Source of the DNA: Janthinobacterium rivuli
GTDB taxonomy: Bacteria > Pseudomonadota > Gammaproteobacteria > Burkholderiales > Burkholderiaceae_D
Direction: 5' to 3'
DNA: 64,000 nucleotides
NCBI RefSeq assembly: GCF_009208735.1
Contig: NZ_WFLJ01000021.1
Coordinates: 1-64,000, forward strand
Both the position numbers and the translations under genes were made by a program. The notes under the pieces are model-generated. The model did no database searches and was not told the origin of the DNA. It worked only from the letters and a program-made list of their open reading frames with translations. How positions within the stretch are numbered: the first letter of the stretch is position 1; the number at the start of each line of letters is the position of its first letter. Below are positions 1 through 7,772 of this stretch, in pieces.

Positions 1-431
1 CCTGGAGCGGGGCACGCCCGGGCGGGCGCGGGCGCGCGCTGGCGGCCCAGCTGGCCAAGCTGCTGCGCCAGACCCAGGCTTGCCATGCGCCGCGGCTGCT
101 GGCCACCGCCTTCGTCCTCGCGCTGGCGGCCTGGGCGGCGGAAGCGCTGGCCTTCTATTGCCTGCTGCAGTGGCTGGACGCCGGCGCCAGCCTGTCCTTC
201 GCCTGCCTGGCCTTTGCCAGCGCCATGCTGGCCGGCGCCCTGAGCTTCCTGCCGGGCGGCCTGGGCGGCATGGAAGCGGCCATGGTCAGCCTGCTGCTGT
301 GGCAGGGCATGGCGCCGGCGCCGGCCGTCGCCGCCACCATCCTGATCCGCCTGACGACCCTGTGGTTTGCCGTGGCCCTGGGCGTGGCCGCCCTGTCCAC
401 CAGCCGCGCGGCCCGGGTACAGCCGTCATGA
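1..431 (+). CDS. C-terminal part of a flippase-like membrane protein (UPF0104 / lysylphosphatidylglycerol synthase TM family)
   Basis: The gene is cut by the window's left edge; the reading frame is open from base 3 to the TGA at 429-431, giving 142 residues. The visible part holds about three hydrophobic segments and the glycine-rich stretch SFLPGGLGGMEA, which is characteristic of the LPG_synthase_TM/UPF0104 family of integral inner-membrane proteins. Members often act as lipid-linked substrate translocases or as companions of glycosyl-lipid synthesis. Its stop overlaps the ATG of the DprE1-like oxidase (ATGA at 428-431), so the two are translationally coupled. In that context it may flip the polyprenyl-linked sugar made by the next two enzymes; this role is inference. 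The N-terminal half is not visible, so a fusion to another domain cannot be excluded. Confidence 0.8.
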   Translation, partial: WSGARPGGRGRALAAQLAKLLRQTQACHAPRLLATAFVLALAAWAAEALAFYCLLQWLDAGASLSFACLAFASAMLAGALSFLPGGLGGMEAAMVSLLLWQGMAPAPAVAATILIRLTTLWFAVALGVAALSTSRAARVQPS

Positions 432-1720
432 GCGCGCCCGTGCGTTCGTGGAACGGCCTGCCGCAGGCGGCGCATGCGCGCCAGCTGGCCCTGCAGGCGC
501 GCGACGCGGCCCTGCCCACGCCGGACGGCAGCCTGCTGGCGCACGGCAATGGCCGCAGCTATGGCGACAGCTGCCTGAACGACGGCGGCACCGTGCTGCT
601 GACGCGGGGCCTGGACCGCTTCATCGCCTTCGACCGTGCCCGCGGCGTGCTGCGCTGCGAAGCGGGCGTGCTGCTGGGCGACATCGTGGCGCTGGCCCTG
701 CCGCAAGGCTGGTTCCTGCCCGTCACGCCGGGCACGCGCCACGTGACGGTGGGCGGCGCCATCGCCAACGACGTGCATGGCAAGAACCACCATGTGGCGG
801 GCAGCTTCGGCCACCACGTGCGCGCCTTCGAACTGCTGCGCTCGGACGGCAGCCGCCTGCTGTGCGGACCGCAGCAACTGCCGCAGTGGTTTGCCGCCAC
901 CGTGGGCGGACTGGGCCTGACGGGCTGCATCGTCTGGGCCGAGCTGCAGCTCATGCCCGTGCCCAACCCCTTCATGCTGGTGTCCGAACGGCGCTTTGCG
1001 GGGCTGGACAGCTTCTGGGCGCTGAATGCGGCGGCCGAGCGCGCCGCGCCCTACACGGTGGCGTGGATCGACTGCCTGGCGCGCCAGCCGCGCGGCATTT
1101 TCAGCAGCGCCTGCCATGCGCCGCCGCAGCCGGACCTGCCCGCGCACCGCGCCGCGCGCCGCCACATGCCCTTCATGCCGCCCGTCTCGCTGGTGAACTG
1201 CCTGAGCCTGCGCGCCTTCAACGCCCTGTACTACCACCGCCCCCTGGCGCCGGCGCCGGCGCTGCGCCACCATGGGGGCTTTTTTTATCCGCTCGACGGC
1301 GTGCGCGACTGGAACCGCATCTACGGCCGGCGCGGCTTTTTCCAGTACCAGTGCGTGCTGCCGCCGTCCACCTGCCGCGACGGCATCGCCGCCATCCTCG
1401 CGCGCATCGCCGCCAGCGGCCAGGGGTCCTTCCTGGCCGTGCTGAAGACCTTCGGCGCGCGGCCGCCGGCAGGCATGCTGTCGTTCGCGCGGCCCGGCGC
1501 CACCCTGGCGCTGGACTTTCCCAACCGGGGCGCCGCCAGCCTGCGCCTGTTCGCCGACCTCGACGCCATCGTCGCCCAGGCGGGCGGCGCCCTGTACCCG
1601 GCCAAGGATGCGCGCATGCCTGCCAGCCTGTTCCGCGCCGGCTTTCCCGCCTGGGAAGCGTTCAGCGCCTTCATCGATCCCCGATTTTCATCAAGCTTCT
1701 GGAGAAGAGTCAACCCATGA
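428..1720 (+). CDS. FAD-dependent oxidoreductase, DprE1-like (decaprenylphosphoryl-ribose 2'-oxidase family)
   Basis: The 430-residue protein has an N-terminal FAD-binding PCMH domain with NGRSYGDS (about 41-48) and VGGAIANDVHGKNHH (about 108-122). The GKNHH segment matches the signature around His132 of mycobacterial DprE1. The C-terminal half carries LYPAKDAR with Lys393, equivalent to the catalytic Lys418 of DprE1. DprE1 oxidises the 2'-OH of a polyprenyl-phospho-ribose to a ketone that DprE2 then reduces, giving the arabinose epimer. The next gene is a DprE2-like SDR overlapping by ATGA, which strongly supports a paired epimerase. Alanine 361 (in TLALDFP) stands where mycobacterial DprE1 has Cys387. 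The ATG at 428 is chosen because it overlaps the upstream stop. The substrate in this organism is unknown. A general sugar-lactone oxidase is the alternative, but less likely given the partner. Confidence 0.85.
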   Translation: MSAPVRSWNGLPQAAHARQLALQARDAALPTPDGSLLAHGNGRSYGDSCLNDGGTVLLTRGLDRFIAFDRARGVLRCEAGVLLGDIVALALPQGWFLPVTPGTRHVTVGGAIANDVHGKNHHVAGSFGHHVRAFELLRSDGSRLLCGPQQLPQWFAATVGGLGLTGCIVWAELQLMPVPNPFMLVSERRFAGLDSFWALNAAAERAAPYTVAWIDCLARQPRGIFSSACHAPPQPDLPAHRAARRHMPFMPPVSLVNCLSLRAFNALYYHRPLAPAPALRHHGGFFYPLDGVRDWNRIYGRRGFFQYQCVLPPSTCRDGIAAILARIAASGQGSFLAVLKTFGARPPAGMLSFARPGATLALDFPNRGAASLRLFADLDAIVAQAGGALYPAKDARMPASLFRAGFPAWEAFSAFIDPRFSSSFWRRVNP

Positions 1721-2475
1721 GATCATTGCAACGCACCGTCATCTTCGGCGCCACCTCCGCCATCGCCCACGCCACGGCGCGCCGCCTCGTCGCCGCCGGC
1801 GCCAGCGTCCACTGCATCGCCCGCAACGGCGCCAGGCTCGACACCCTGCTGCAAGACTTGCGCGTGCGCGCCGGCGCCGAGGGTCCCTACATCGGCGGCG
1901 AATGCGCCGACCTCGACGACTACGACCTGCACGCGGGCCTGCTGGCGCGCGCCGACGCGGCGCTGGGCGGCATCGACGCCGTGCTGGTGGCCCACGGCTG
2001 CCTGCCCGATCAGCAAGCCTGCGCCGCCTCCGTGCCGCTGATGCTGGCCCAGTGGACGACGAATGGCGGCAGCGCCATGGCCATCCTGGCGCTGGCGGCC
2101 AACCTGCTGCAGCCACGGGGCCAGGGCGTGCTGGCGGCCATCGGTTCGGTGGCGGGCGACCGCGGCCGGCAAAGCAACTACATGTACGGCACGGCCAAGG
2201 GCGCGCTGGCCATCTACCTGCAGGGACTGCGCCACCGCCTCGCGCCGCATGGCGTGGCCGTGCTGACCATCAAGCCCGGCTTCGTCGACACGCCCATGAC
2301 GGCGGGCCTGGACAAGGGCGGCCCCCTGTGGGCCAGCGCCGACACGGTGGCGGCCGGCATCGTGTCGGCCATGCGGCGCGGCCAGGCGCAGGCTTACCTG
2401 CCCGGCTTCTGGCGCTACATCATGCTGGCCATCCGCCTGACGCCCGACGCGGTTTTCCACCGCACGCGCCTGTGA
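1717..2475 (+). CDS. Short-chain dehydrogenase/reductase, DprE2-like
   Basis: This 252-residue SDR has a Rossmann N-terminus with the nucleotide-binding motif GATSAIA (residues 11-17) and the catalytic triad Ser144 (AIGSVAGD), Tyr157 and Lys161 (YGTAK). The GATSxIA form and the length are those of DprE2, which reduces the 2'-keto intermediate made by DprE1 to complete epimerisation of a polyprenyl-phosphoryl pentose. It starts at an ATG inside the stop of the DprE1-like gene (ATGA) and ends overlapping the GTG start of the HAD gene, so all are one operon. The C-terminal segment (FWRYIMLAIRLTPDAVFHR) is hydrophobic and amphipathic, fitting a membrane-associated enzyme on a lipid substrate. Pathway assignment is inference from pairing. 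Confidence 0.85.
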   Translation: MRSLQRTVIFGATSAIAHATARRLVAAGASVHCIARNGARLDTLLQDLRVRAGAEGPYIGGECADLDDYDLHAGLLARADAALGGIDAVLVAHGCLPDQQACAASVPLMLAQWTTNGGSAMAILALAANLLQPRGQGVLAAIGSVAGDRGRQSNYMYGTAKGALAIYLQGLRHRLAPHGVAVLTIKPGFVDTPMTAGLDKGGPLWASADTVAAGIVSAMRRGQAQAYLPGFWRYIMLAIRLTPDAVFHRTRL

Positions 2476-3098
2476 GCGCCGCCCGCACCGCCGCGGCAGT
2501 CGGCCTGCCGCCGGCCGCCCTGTTCGATTTCGACGGCACCCTGAGCCGGCGCGACTCGCTGCTGCCCTTCCTGCGCCATGCCTGCGGCACGCCGCGCCTG
2601 GCGGCGCAGCTGCTGCACCTGTCGCCCGTGCTGCTGGCGTATGCCTGCGGCCTGCTGCGCAACGACGTGGCCAAGCGCCGCCTGCTGGCGCACTGCCTGG
2701 GCCGCATCGATGCGGGCGCGCTGGCGCGGCTGGCCGAGGCCTACGCGGGCGCGCCGCTGGACGCCCTGCTGCGCCCGCAAGGCATGGCGCGCCTGCGCTG
2801 GCACCAGGCGCAGGGCCACGCCTGCGTGCTCGTCAGCGCCTCGCCCGCGCTGTACCTGCAGCCATGGGCGCGGCGCCACGGCTTCCGCGCCTGCATCGCC
2901 TCGCCGCTGACGGGCGCCAACTGCCACGGCCAGGAAAAGGTGCGCCGCATCGCCCGCTGGCTGGCCCGCGCGCCGCACGCCATCGCCTACGCGTATGGCG
3001 ACAGCCGCGCCGACCTGCCCATGCTGGCCCTGGCGCGCCACGCCTTCTTATGGCGCGGCGGGCGCTTCGTCGCCCAAGCGCGAGGCCCGCATGCGTGA
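2472..3098 (+). CDS. HAD-IB family phosphatase
   Basis: The 208-residue protein has all HAD motifs: LFDFDGTL with nucleophile Asp19 and acid/base Asp21, a motif II serine in VSASPALYL, a lysine in GQEKVRRIA, and the acidic motif GDSRADLPML near the C-terminus. The alpha-helical cap between motifs I and II is of the HAD-IB (SerB/phosphatidylglycerophosphatase-like) type. It is read from GTG at 2472, which overlaps the preceding SDR stop (GTGA); the first in-frame ATG would delete the motif I region. Decaprenyl-phospho-ribose synthesis needs a 5-phosphatase step before DprE1, so this gene is a reasonable candidate for that step. That is inferred from operon position only. Confidence 0.8.
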   Translation: MSAARTAAAVGLPPAALFDFDGTLSRRDSLLPFLRHACGTPRLAAQLLHLSPVLLAYACGLLRNDVAKRRLLAHCLGRIDAGALARLAEAYAGAPLDALLRPQGMARLRWHQAQGHACVLVSASPALYLQPWARRHGFRACIASPLTGANCHGQEKVRRIARWLARAPHAIAYAYGDSRADLPMLALARHAFLWRGGRFVAQARGPHA

Positions 3099-3798
3099 AC
3101 CGGCCGTCTTCCTGTGGCTGCTCGACCTGGATGACCCCGCGCTCGATGCCCTGGCGTCCTGCCTGAGCGCGCAGGAACAGGCGCGCGCGGCCCGCTACCG
3201 GGGCGAGGCCCTGCAGCGCGGCTACCGGCGCGGGCGCGCCGCCCTGCGCCACATCCTGGCGCGGCAGACGGGACAGCCACCGGCGGCGCTGACGCTGGCC
3301 GAAGGGCCGCTGGGCAAGCCCGTGCTGACGCATGGCGGGCTGCATTTCAACCTCAGCCATAGCGGCACCCTGGCGCTGGTGGCCGTCTCCGAGGTGGCCG
3401 TCGGCATCGACCTGGAACAGCGGCGCGACGGCTTCGACGGGGCGGCGCTGGCGCCGCTGGTCTGCCATCCGGCCGAGCGCGCGGCCCTGGCGGCCCTGCC
3501 GCCGGCGCAGGCGCAGTCCCGCTTCCTGCAGCTGTGGACGCACAAGGAAGCGTATTGCAAGCTACTGGGCACGGGCTTGCACACGGACCCCGCGCGGCTG
3601 ACGTTCGGCGCGTCACCCGGCCCGGCGCCCGTCAGCGATGCGCGCGATCCCCGCTGCGACGCCTGGGTCTACCCGCTGTATCCGGCCGACGGCTACGCGG
3701 CCAGCCTGTGCGTGGCAGGACGGGGCGCCAGGCTCGTGTGGCTGCGCTTCCAGACCTGGCCCGCCGCGCTGTTGGCGCCTGGACAAGCGCTTGCGTAA
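3091..3798 (+). CDS. 4'-phosphopantetheinyl transferase (Sfp/Gsp type)
   Basis: The 235-residue protein carries the Sfp-type signatures: a basic LGKPVLT segment, FNLSHSG (about 86-92), GIDLE with the Mg-binding Asp107 and Glu109, and WTHKEAYCKLLG (about 149-160) with Glu153. These enzymes move the phosphopantetheine arm of CoA onto a serine of a carrier protein. Length and motif spacing match the two-domain Sfp family rather than AcpS. Its ATG lies eight bases inside the HAD gene, so it is co-translated as the last gene of the lipid-sugar operon. No carrier protein is encoded next to it. The malonate decarboxylase carrier MdcC further on uses a different prosthetic group and a dedicated transferase, so MdcC is an unlikely target. 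Confidence 0.9.
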   Translation: MREPAVFLWLLDLDDPALDALASCLSAQEQARAARYRGEALQRGYRRGRAALRHILARQTGQPPAALTLAEGPLGKPVLTHGGLHFNLSHSGTLALVAVSEVAVGIDLEQRRDGFDGAALAPLVCHPAERAALAALPPAQAQSRFLQLWTHKEAYCKLLGTGLHTDPARLTFGASPGPAPVSDARDPRCDAWVYPLYPADGYAASLCVAGRGARLVWLRFQTWPAALLAPGQALA

Positions 3799-3813
3799 AC
3801 ACCCGTCACGTTC

Positions 3814-3836
3814 GATAATGAGAATGCTTCGCATTT
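3814..3836. promoter_or_regulatory. Candidate Fur box upstream of the PepSY gene
   Basis: The sequence begins GATAATGAGAAT, which matches the first part of the classical 19-bp Fur consensus closely, and contains a perfect AATGC-TTC-GCATT inverted repeat. By eye 14 of 19 consensus positions match. It lies about 50 bp before the PepSY membrane protein start, where a repressor site would be expected. Identification is by pattern only. Confidence 0.55.
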
Positions 3837-3882
3837 GTGGCCATGCGGATTTCTCAACAAGTTTTGCAGGGTTGTCTTACGC

Positions 3883-5142
3883 ATGCGCGCTTTCTGGACT
3901 GTCATACACCGCTGGGCCGGCCTCACCATCGCCCTCTTCCTCATCGTCGCGGGGCTGACGGGCGCCGTCACCTCGTGGGACCATGAACTGGACGAATGGC
4001 TCAACGCCGACATCATGGACACGCCGGGCCGCGGCCCCGTGCTGTCGCCCTTTGCGCTGGCGCACACCGTGGCGCAGGCCGATCCGCGCGCGCAAGTCAA
4101 TTACATGACCCTGGGCCTGGAAGCAGGCCATGCGGCCGCCTTCATGGTGCGCCCGCTGGCCGACCCGGCCACCGGCAAGCCCTTCGCGCTCGGCTATGAC
4201 ACCGTGTACATCGACCCCGTCACGGCGCGGATCACGGGCACGCGCGACTCGGCGGCCATTTCCCTGTCGCGCCGCAGCCTGATGCCCTTCCTGCGCCACC
4301 TGCACTACAGCCTGCACGTGCCCGCTTTCTGGGGCACGGACCGCTGGGGCTACTGGCTGATGGGGAGCGTCGCCCTCGTCTGGCTGCTCGACAGCATGGT
4401 GGCGTTCTGCCTGACCACGCCGCGCCGTTTGCGCCCCCGCGCGCAACACGAGGCACCGCGCCACCGCGACGCCGCCGGCTGGTGGCAGCGGTGGAAGCCA
4501 GCGTGGACGGTGCGCTGGGCGGCCGGCGGCTACAAGCTCAATTTCGACCTGCACCGCGCGGGCGGCCTGTGGGTGTGGGCCATCATCCTCGTCGTCGCCT
4601 TCACCTCGTTCTCGCTGAATCTGTACCGCGAAGTGTTCTATCCCCTCATGTCGCTCGTCTCCACCACCACGCCGGGGCCATACGAGACGCAGACGCCGGC
4701 GCCCTACGGCAGCTACATCGCGCCCGCCATCGGTTTCGAGCAGGCGGCCGGCATCGCCAGGCAGGCCGCCGCGCAGCGGGGCATCACGGCGCCCATGGGC
4801 GGCATTTATTATGGCGGGAATTATTCGTTCTACAACATCTCGTTCTTCGACCCTGCCGACGAATTCGGCGCGGCCGGCATGGGCCTGTCGAACCTGTACG
4901 TCGACGGCATGGACGGCAGCATCATCGGCCAGCACAAGCCGTGGGAAGGCACGGCCGCCGACGTCTTCGTGCAACTGCAATTCCCCCTGCACTCGGGGCG
5001 CATCCTCGGCTTGCCGGGACGCATACTGATGTCCTGCATGGGCATCATGGTCGCCATGCTGTCGGTGACGGGCATCGTCATCTGGGAGCGGAAGCGGCGT
5101 GCGCGCCGATTGCGGGCGAAAAAGCCGTTGCAATTCAGCTGA
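3883..5142 (+). CDS. PepSY-associated TM protein (PiuB-like, iron-regulated membrane protein)
   Basis: The 419-residue protein has the PepSY_TM layout. TM1 directly follows FWTVIHRWAGL (residues 3-13), a periplasmic PepSY region follows, and further TM segments lie around residues 155-175, 230-250 and near the C-terminus (LMSCMGIMVAMLSVTGIVIW). Histidines in HRWAG, RHLHYSLHVP and DLHRAGG lie at membrane boundaries and could bind haem, as proposed for this family in siderophore-iron reduction. ATG 3883 is chosen because it puts the HRWAG motif at the start; a TTG 48 bases upstream would add a cysteine-containing, non-homologous leader and would overlap the Fur-like box. It precedes a TonB receptor on the same strand. 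Likely role: inner-membrane reduction or release of imported metal complexes. Confidence 0.85.
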   Translation: MRAFWTVIHRWAGLTIALFLIVAGLTGAVTSWDHELDEWLNADIMDTPGRGPVLSPFALAHTVAQADPRAQVNYMTLGLEAGHAAAFMVRPLADPATGKPFALGYDTVYIDPVTARITGTRDSAAISLSRRSLMPFLRHLHYSLHVPAFWGTDRWGYWLMGSVALVWLLDSMVAFCLTTPRRLRPRAQHEAPRHRDAAGWWQRWKPAWTVRWAAGGYKLNFDLHRAGGLWVWAIILVVAFTSFSLNLYREVFYPLMSLVSTTTPGPYETQTPAPYGSYIAPAIGFEQAAGIARQAAAQRGITAPMGGIYYGGNYSFYNISFFDPADEFGAAGMGLSNLYVDGMDGSIIGQHKPWEGTAADVFVQLQFPLHSGRILGLPGRILMSCMGIMVAMLSVTGIVIWERKRRARRLRAKKPLQFS

Positions 5143-5158
5143 CGTAGCGACGCCACAA

Positions 5159-5188
5159 CGGCGCAGGCGGACGATTCAGCCTGCGCCG
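5159..5188 (+). terminator. Hairpin downstream of the PepSY gene
   Basis: A perfect 10-bp inverted repeat, CGGCGCAGGC and GCCTGCGCCG, with a 10-nt loop lies 16 bases after the PepSY stop. It lacks a clear T-run. A second smaller hairpin (AGCCGGC-ACAT-GCCGGCT, 5258-5275) follows. It probably ends or attenuates transcription before the TonB receptor promoter. Confidence 0.45.
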
Positions 5189-5320
5189 CACACCTTGCCA
5201 GCGGCCTGATCGCGCGCAACGCGCAAGGCCAGCACACCTCCCACCTTCCAACCCAGTAGCCGGCACATGCCGGCTGTCTGCGCTGCGCGCTTTCCGTGCG
5301 CCAGTCCGTCAATACCACAA

Positions 5321-5365
5321 AATGCAGTTTACTTGCATTAGTATCGGGTGCGAGCTATTATCGCA
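5321..5365. promoter_or_regulatory. Fur-like operator region before the TonB receptor
   Basis: Two inverted repeats sit in a locally A+T-rich stretch: AATGCA-GTTTACT-TGCATT (5321-5339, six-base perfect arms) and TGCGA-GCTATTA-TCGCA (5349-5365). The first resembles AATGCAAAT-type Fur boxes known from other proteobacteria. The receptor gene starts 76 bases downstream. Zur or another metal regulator is an alternative, since the receptor looks ZnuD-like. Confidence 0.5.
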
Positions 5366-5441
5366 ACTCACTTGCGTTTGCACCTTCGCGCTGTTCCTGC
5401 GTCCAGCGCCAGCACCCCCTTCCACCTTTTAAGAAAGTCCT

Positions 5442-7772
5442 ATGCGCCATCACGTATTCGCAGCTGCCATGCTGTCCACCGCCCCGCTCGCTTACGCGGC
5501 GGACGACGTCACCCTGCAAACCATCAAGGTCCGGGCTGAGCGCCCTTCCAGCATCGACAGCGTCGTTCTCGTCGACAATACGCAAGCCCAGAACCGGACC
5601 CTGGGCGGCATGCTCGAACATGTCTCGGGCGTGCAAAGCAGCGCCTTCGGGCCGAATGCGGGCGCGCCGGTGATACGCAGCCTGAGCGGCAGCCGCGTGC
5701 AGATCCTCGAAGATGGCCAGTCCATCCTCGGCATGAATGCGCTCAGCGGCGACATCAACATCCCCTTCGATCCGCTTTTCGTGCGCAGCGTGAGCGTGAA
5801 CAAATCGTCCGATAGCGTGCGTTTCGGCGGCAATGCCATCGGCGGCAGCGTCGATGTCGATTCCGGCATCGTTTCCAGGAAGATGGAGGACAAGCGGAAG
5901 GACGTGGAACTGGTCCTGCGCAAGGGTTTCAACGATGCCGACGCGCAAGGCTTGCGCATGAACTTCAACGATGGCAAGCGCTTCTCGACGAATCTGCAAC
6001 TGTCATTCCAGAAAATCGGCCATTACGACATTCCTGGCAACAGCAAGGCCGGCGTGTGCAACAGCCAGCTGTTCCCCGTGAAGGGCGGCGTGAATACCTT
6101 TTTGGCCGACAGTTGCCAGAAAGAAGCGAGGATCCAGCAAGTCTACAACAAGGCGTCGCAACCGTTTATCGACCAGTTCATGAAGGAAAATCCGGACTGG
6201 GCGGACGGCGATTTTTCCTTCTACACCAATCATCCGACCTCCGTCTGGCAGCGCAAGACCTACGTCAATCCCGCCAATCCCGCCTACGTGCCGGGTACGC
6301 CAGCGATGACGCAGAACAAGATCAACAAGGACGTCACCCCCGACTACCACGGCACCCTGGGCAACAGCCATGCCAGCAATGCCCACTTTGCCGTCGGTAC
6401 GACCTACTTTTTCGACCAGGGCTATGTGGCCGTCAGTCTCGATTCCAAGGAAAGCGAGTATGGCGTCCCGGGCTTTTCCATGGAAAACAAGTCGTTCGGG
6501 GCGAACTATGACGAGGGATTGCCCGTCGGCGTCGTGATCAAGCAGGATAAATATGCGCTGGAAGCCCATCTGCTTGACCCCGTTCCCTATCTTGAAAGCG
6601 TGCAACTGCGCGTGTCCCGCCTGAACAATGCGTCGGGAGAACGCCTGGGTTCCGCCAAGGCGAACGACTACCAGTTCGACACCAATCAGGCCGAGCTCCT
6701 GCTGGCGCACCGGCGCGCTGGCCCCTTGAGCGGCATGCTTGGCCTGAGCCATAAATCCCGGGATATCGCCGGCAGCGGGCCGCAGCTCTACCTTCCCGAT
6801 GCGAACACGGTCAGCCGCGCACTGTTCGTCAAGGAAAGCCTCGACGTCGACTGGGCCACCTTCGATGCGGGCTTTCGCCATGAAACAGTGGACCACGAGA
6901 TCCGCAAGAGCGGCTTCAAGACGTCGCGAAATGCCAGCAATGCCACACTCGAGGACAAGTCGTTCAGCCTGAACAGCTATAGCCTGGGCGCCTCGGCCAA
7001 GCTGGGCCAGCTGTTCGGCGCGAAGCTGCGCTATGCATCGTCGCAAAGAGCGCCCGACGTCAATGAATTGTATGCGAGCAACCGCCACTATTCGATCATG
7101 ACCCAGGAAGAGGGAAACCAGAAGCTGAAGGCCGAGCGCGCGAAGAATACGGAACTCACCGGCCTGTTCGCCAACCGCGGCTTCCAGCTGTCGGCAACGG
7201 GCTACGTCATGAAGTACGAGAACTATCTCTACCTCGGCCACTCGGGCGCCCAGATGGCCAATCGCCTGCCATTGAAATACTGGAAGCAGACGGATACGAC
7301 CTTCAGGGGCTTCGAGGTCGACGCCTCCCAGGTCGTGCAGCTCGGCGGCTACGGCAAGCTGGATATCTCCGCATTCGCCGACCTGGTCAAGAACAAGGCG
7401 GACAATCCCGACAAGCTGCGCGCGCACAACGATGGCGCGTATCTGCCCAATATGCCCACCAACCGCTATGGCGCGAATGTGCAGTGGGAAAACAAGGGCT
7501 GGAAGGCCAGACTGTCCGGCACCCGCTACGACAAGCAACAGTACCTGGGCAAGAGTGTCAGCGAGGAAGTGCCGCTCGACGCCTACACCATGGTGAACTT
7601 CCAGGTGAGCCGCGCCCTGCAGGTAGCCAATTCGCCGTTTGCAGGCATCGACGTGTTTATCAGCGGCAGCAACCTGCTCGATGCGGATGCCAGGCCGCAC
7701 AATTCCCCGCTGAAATACATCGCACCCTTGCCGGGCCGTGGCTTTCAAGTTGGCTTGAGCGCCAGGCTTTAA
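5442..7772 (+). CDS. TonB-dependent outer-membrane receptor, ZnuD-like
   Basis: The 776-residue protein begins with a cleavable signal (cut likely after LAYA, residue 19) and a plug domain: GGMLEHVSGVQSSAFG, PVIRSLSGSRVQILEDG and FGGNAIGGSVDV. A 22-strand barrel follows, ending in the aromatic-terminated GRGFQVGLSARL. YGVPGF, the QRAPDVNELYASNRHY segment and LPNMPTNRYGANV are typical of the ZnuD/zinc-haem receptor subgroup. Cys206 and Cys225 could form an extracellular loop disulfide. There is no N-terminal signalling extension, so it is a plain transporter. Codon and base use are slightly less G+C-rich than neighbours. It stands alone after the PepSY gene, with Fur-like repeats upstream. Substrate (zinc, haem or another metal complex) is not determinable. 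Its TAA overlaps the convergent mdcH stop. Confidence 0.85.
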   Translation: MRHHVFAAAMLSTAPLAYAADDVTLQTIKVRAERPSSIDSVVLVDNTQAQNRTLGGMLEHVSGVQSSAFGPNAGAPVIRSLSGSRVQILEDGQSILGMNALSGDINIPFDPLFVRSVSVNKSSDSVRFGGNAIGGSVDVDSGIVSRKMEDKRKDVELVLRKGFNDADAQGLRMNFNDGKRFSTNLQLSFQKIGHYDIPGNSKAGVCNSQLFPVKGGVNTFLADSCQKEARIQQVYNKASQPFIDQFMKENPDWADGDFSFYTNHPTSVWQRKTYVNPANPAYVPGTPAMTQNKINKDVTPDYHGTLGNSHASNAHFAVGTTYFFDQGYVAVSLDSKESEYGVPGFSMENKSFGANYDEGLPVGVVIKQDKYALEAHLLDPVPYLESVQLRVSRLNNASGERLGSAKANDYQFDTNQAELLLAHRRAGPLSGMLGLSHKSRDIAGSGPQLYLPDANTVSRALFVKESLDVDWATFDAGFRHETVDHEIRKSGFKTSRNASNATLEDKSFSLNSYSLGASAKLGQLFGAKLRYASSQRAPDVNELYASNRHYSIMTQEEGNQKLKAERAKNTELTGLFANRGFQLSATGYVMKYENYLYLGHSGAQMANRLPLKYWKQTDTTFRGFEVDASQVVQLGGYGKLDISAFADLVKNKADNPDKLRAHNDGAYLPNMPTNRYGANVQWENKGWKARLSGTRYDKQQYLGKSVSEEVPLDAYTMVNFQVSRALQVANSPFAGIDVFISGSNLLDADARPHNSPLKYIAPLPGRGFQVGLSARL

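Noticed and set aside
3835-3882. TTG start extending the PepSY protein by 16 residues
   Set aside because: It would overlap the Fur-like box and add a leader with cysteines not seen at the family N-terminus; ATG 3883 leads straight into the HRWAG motif.
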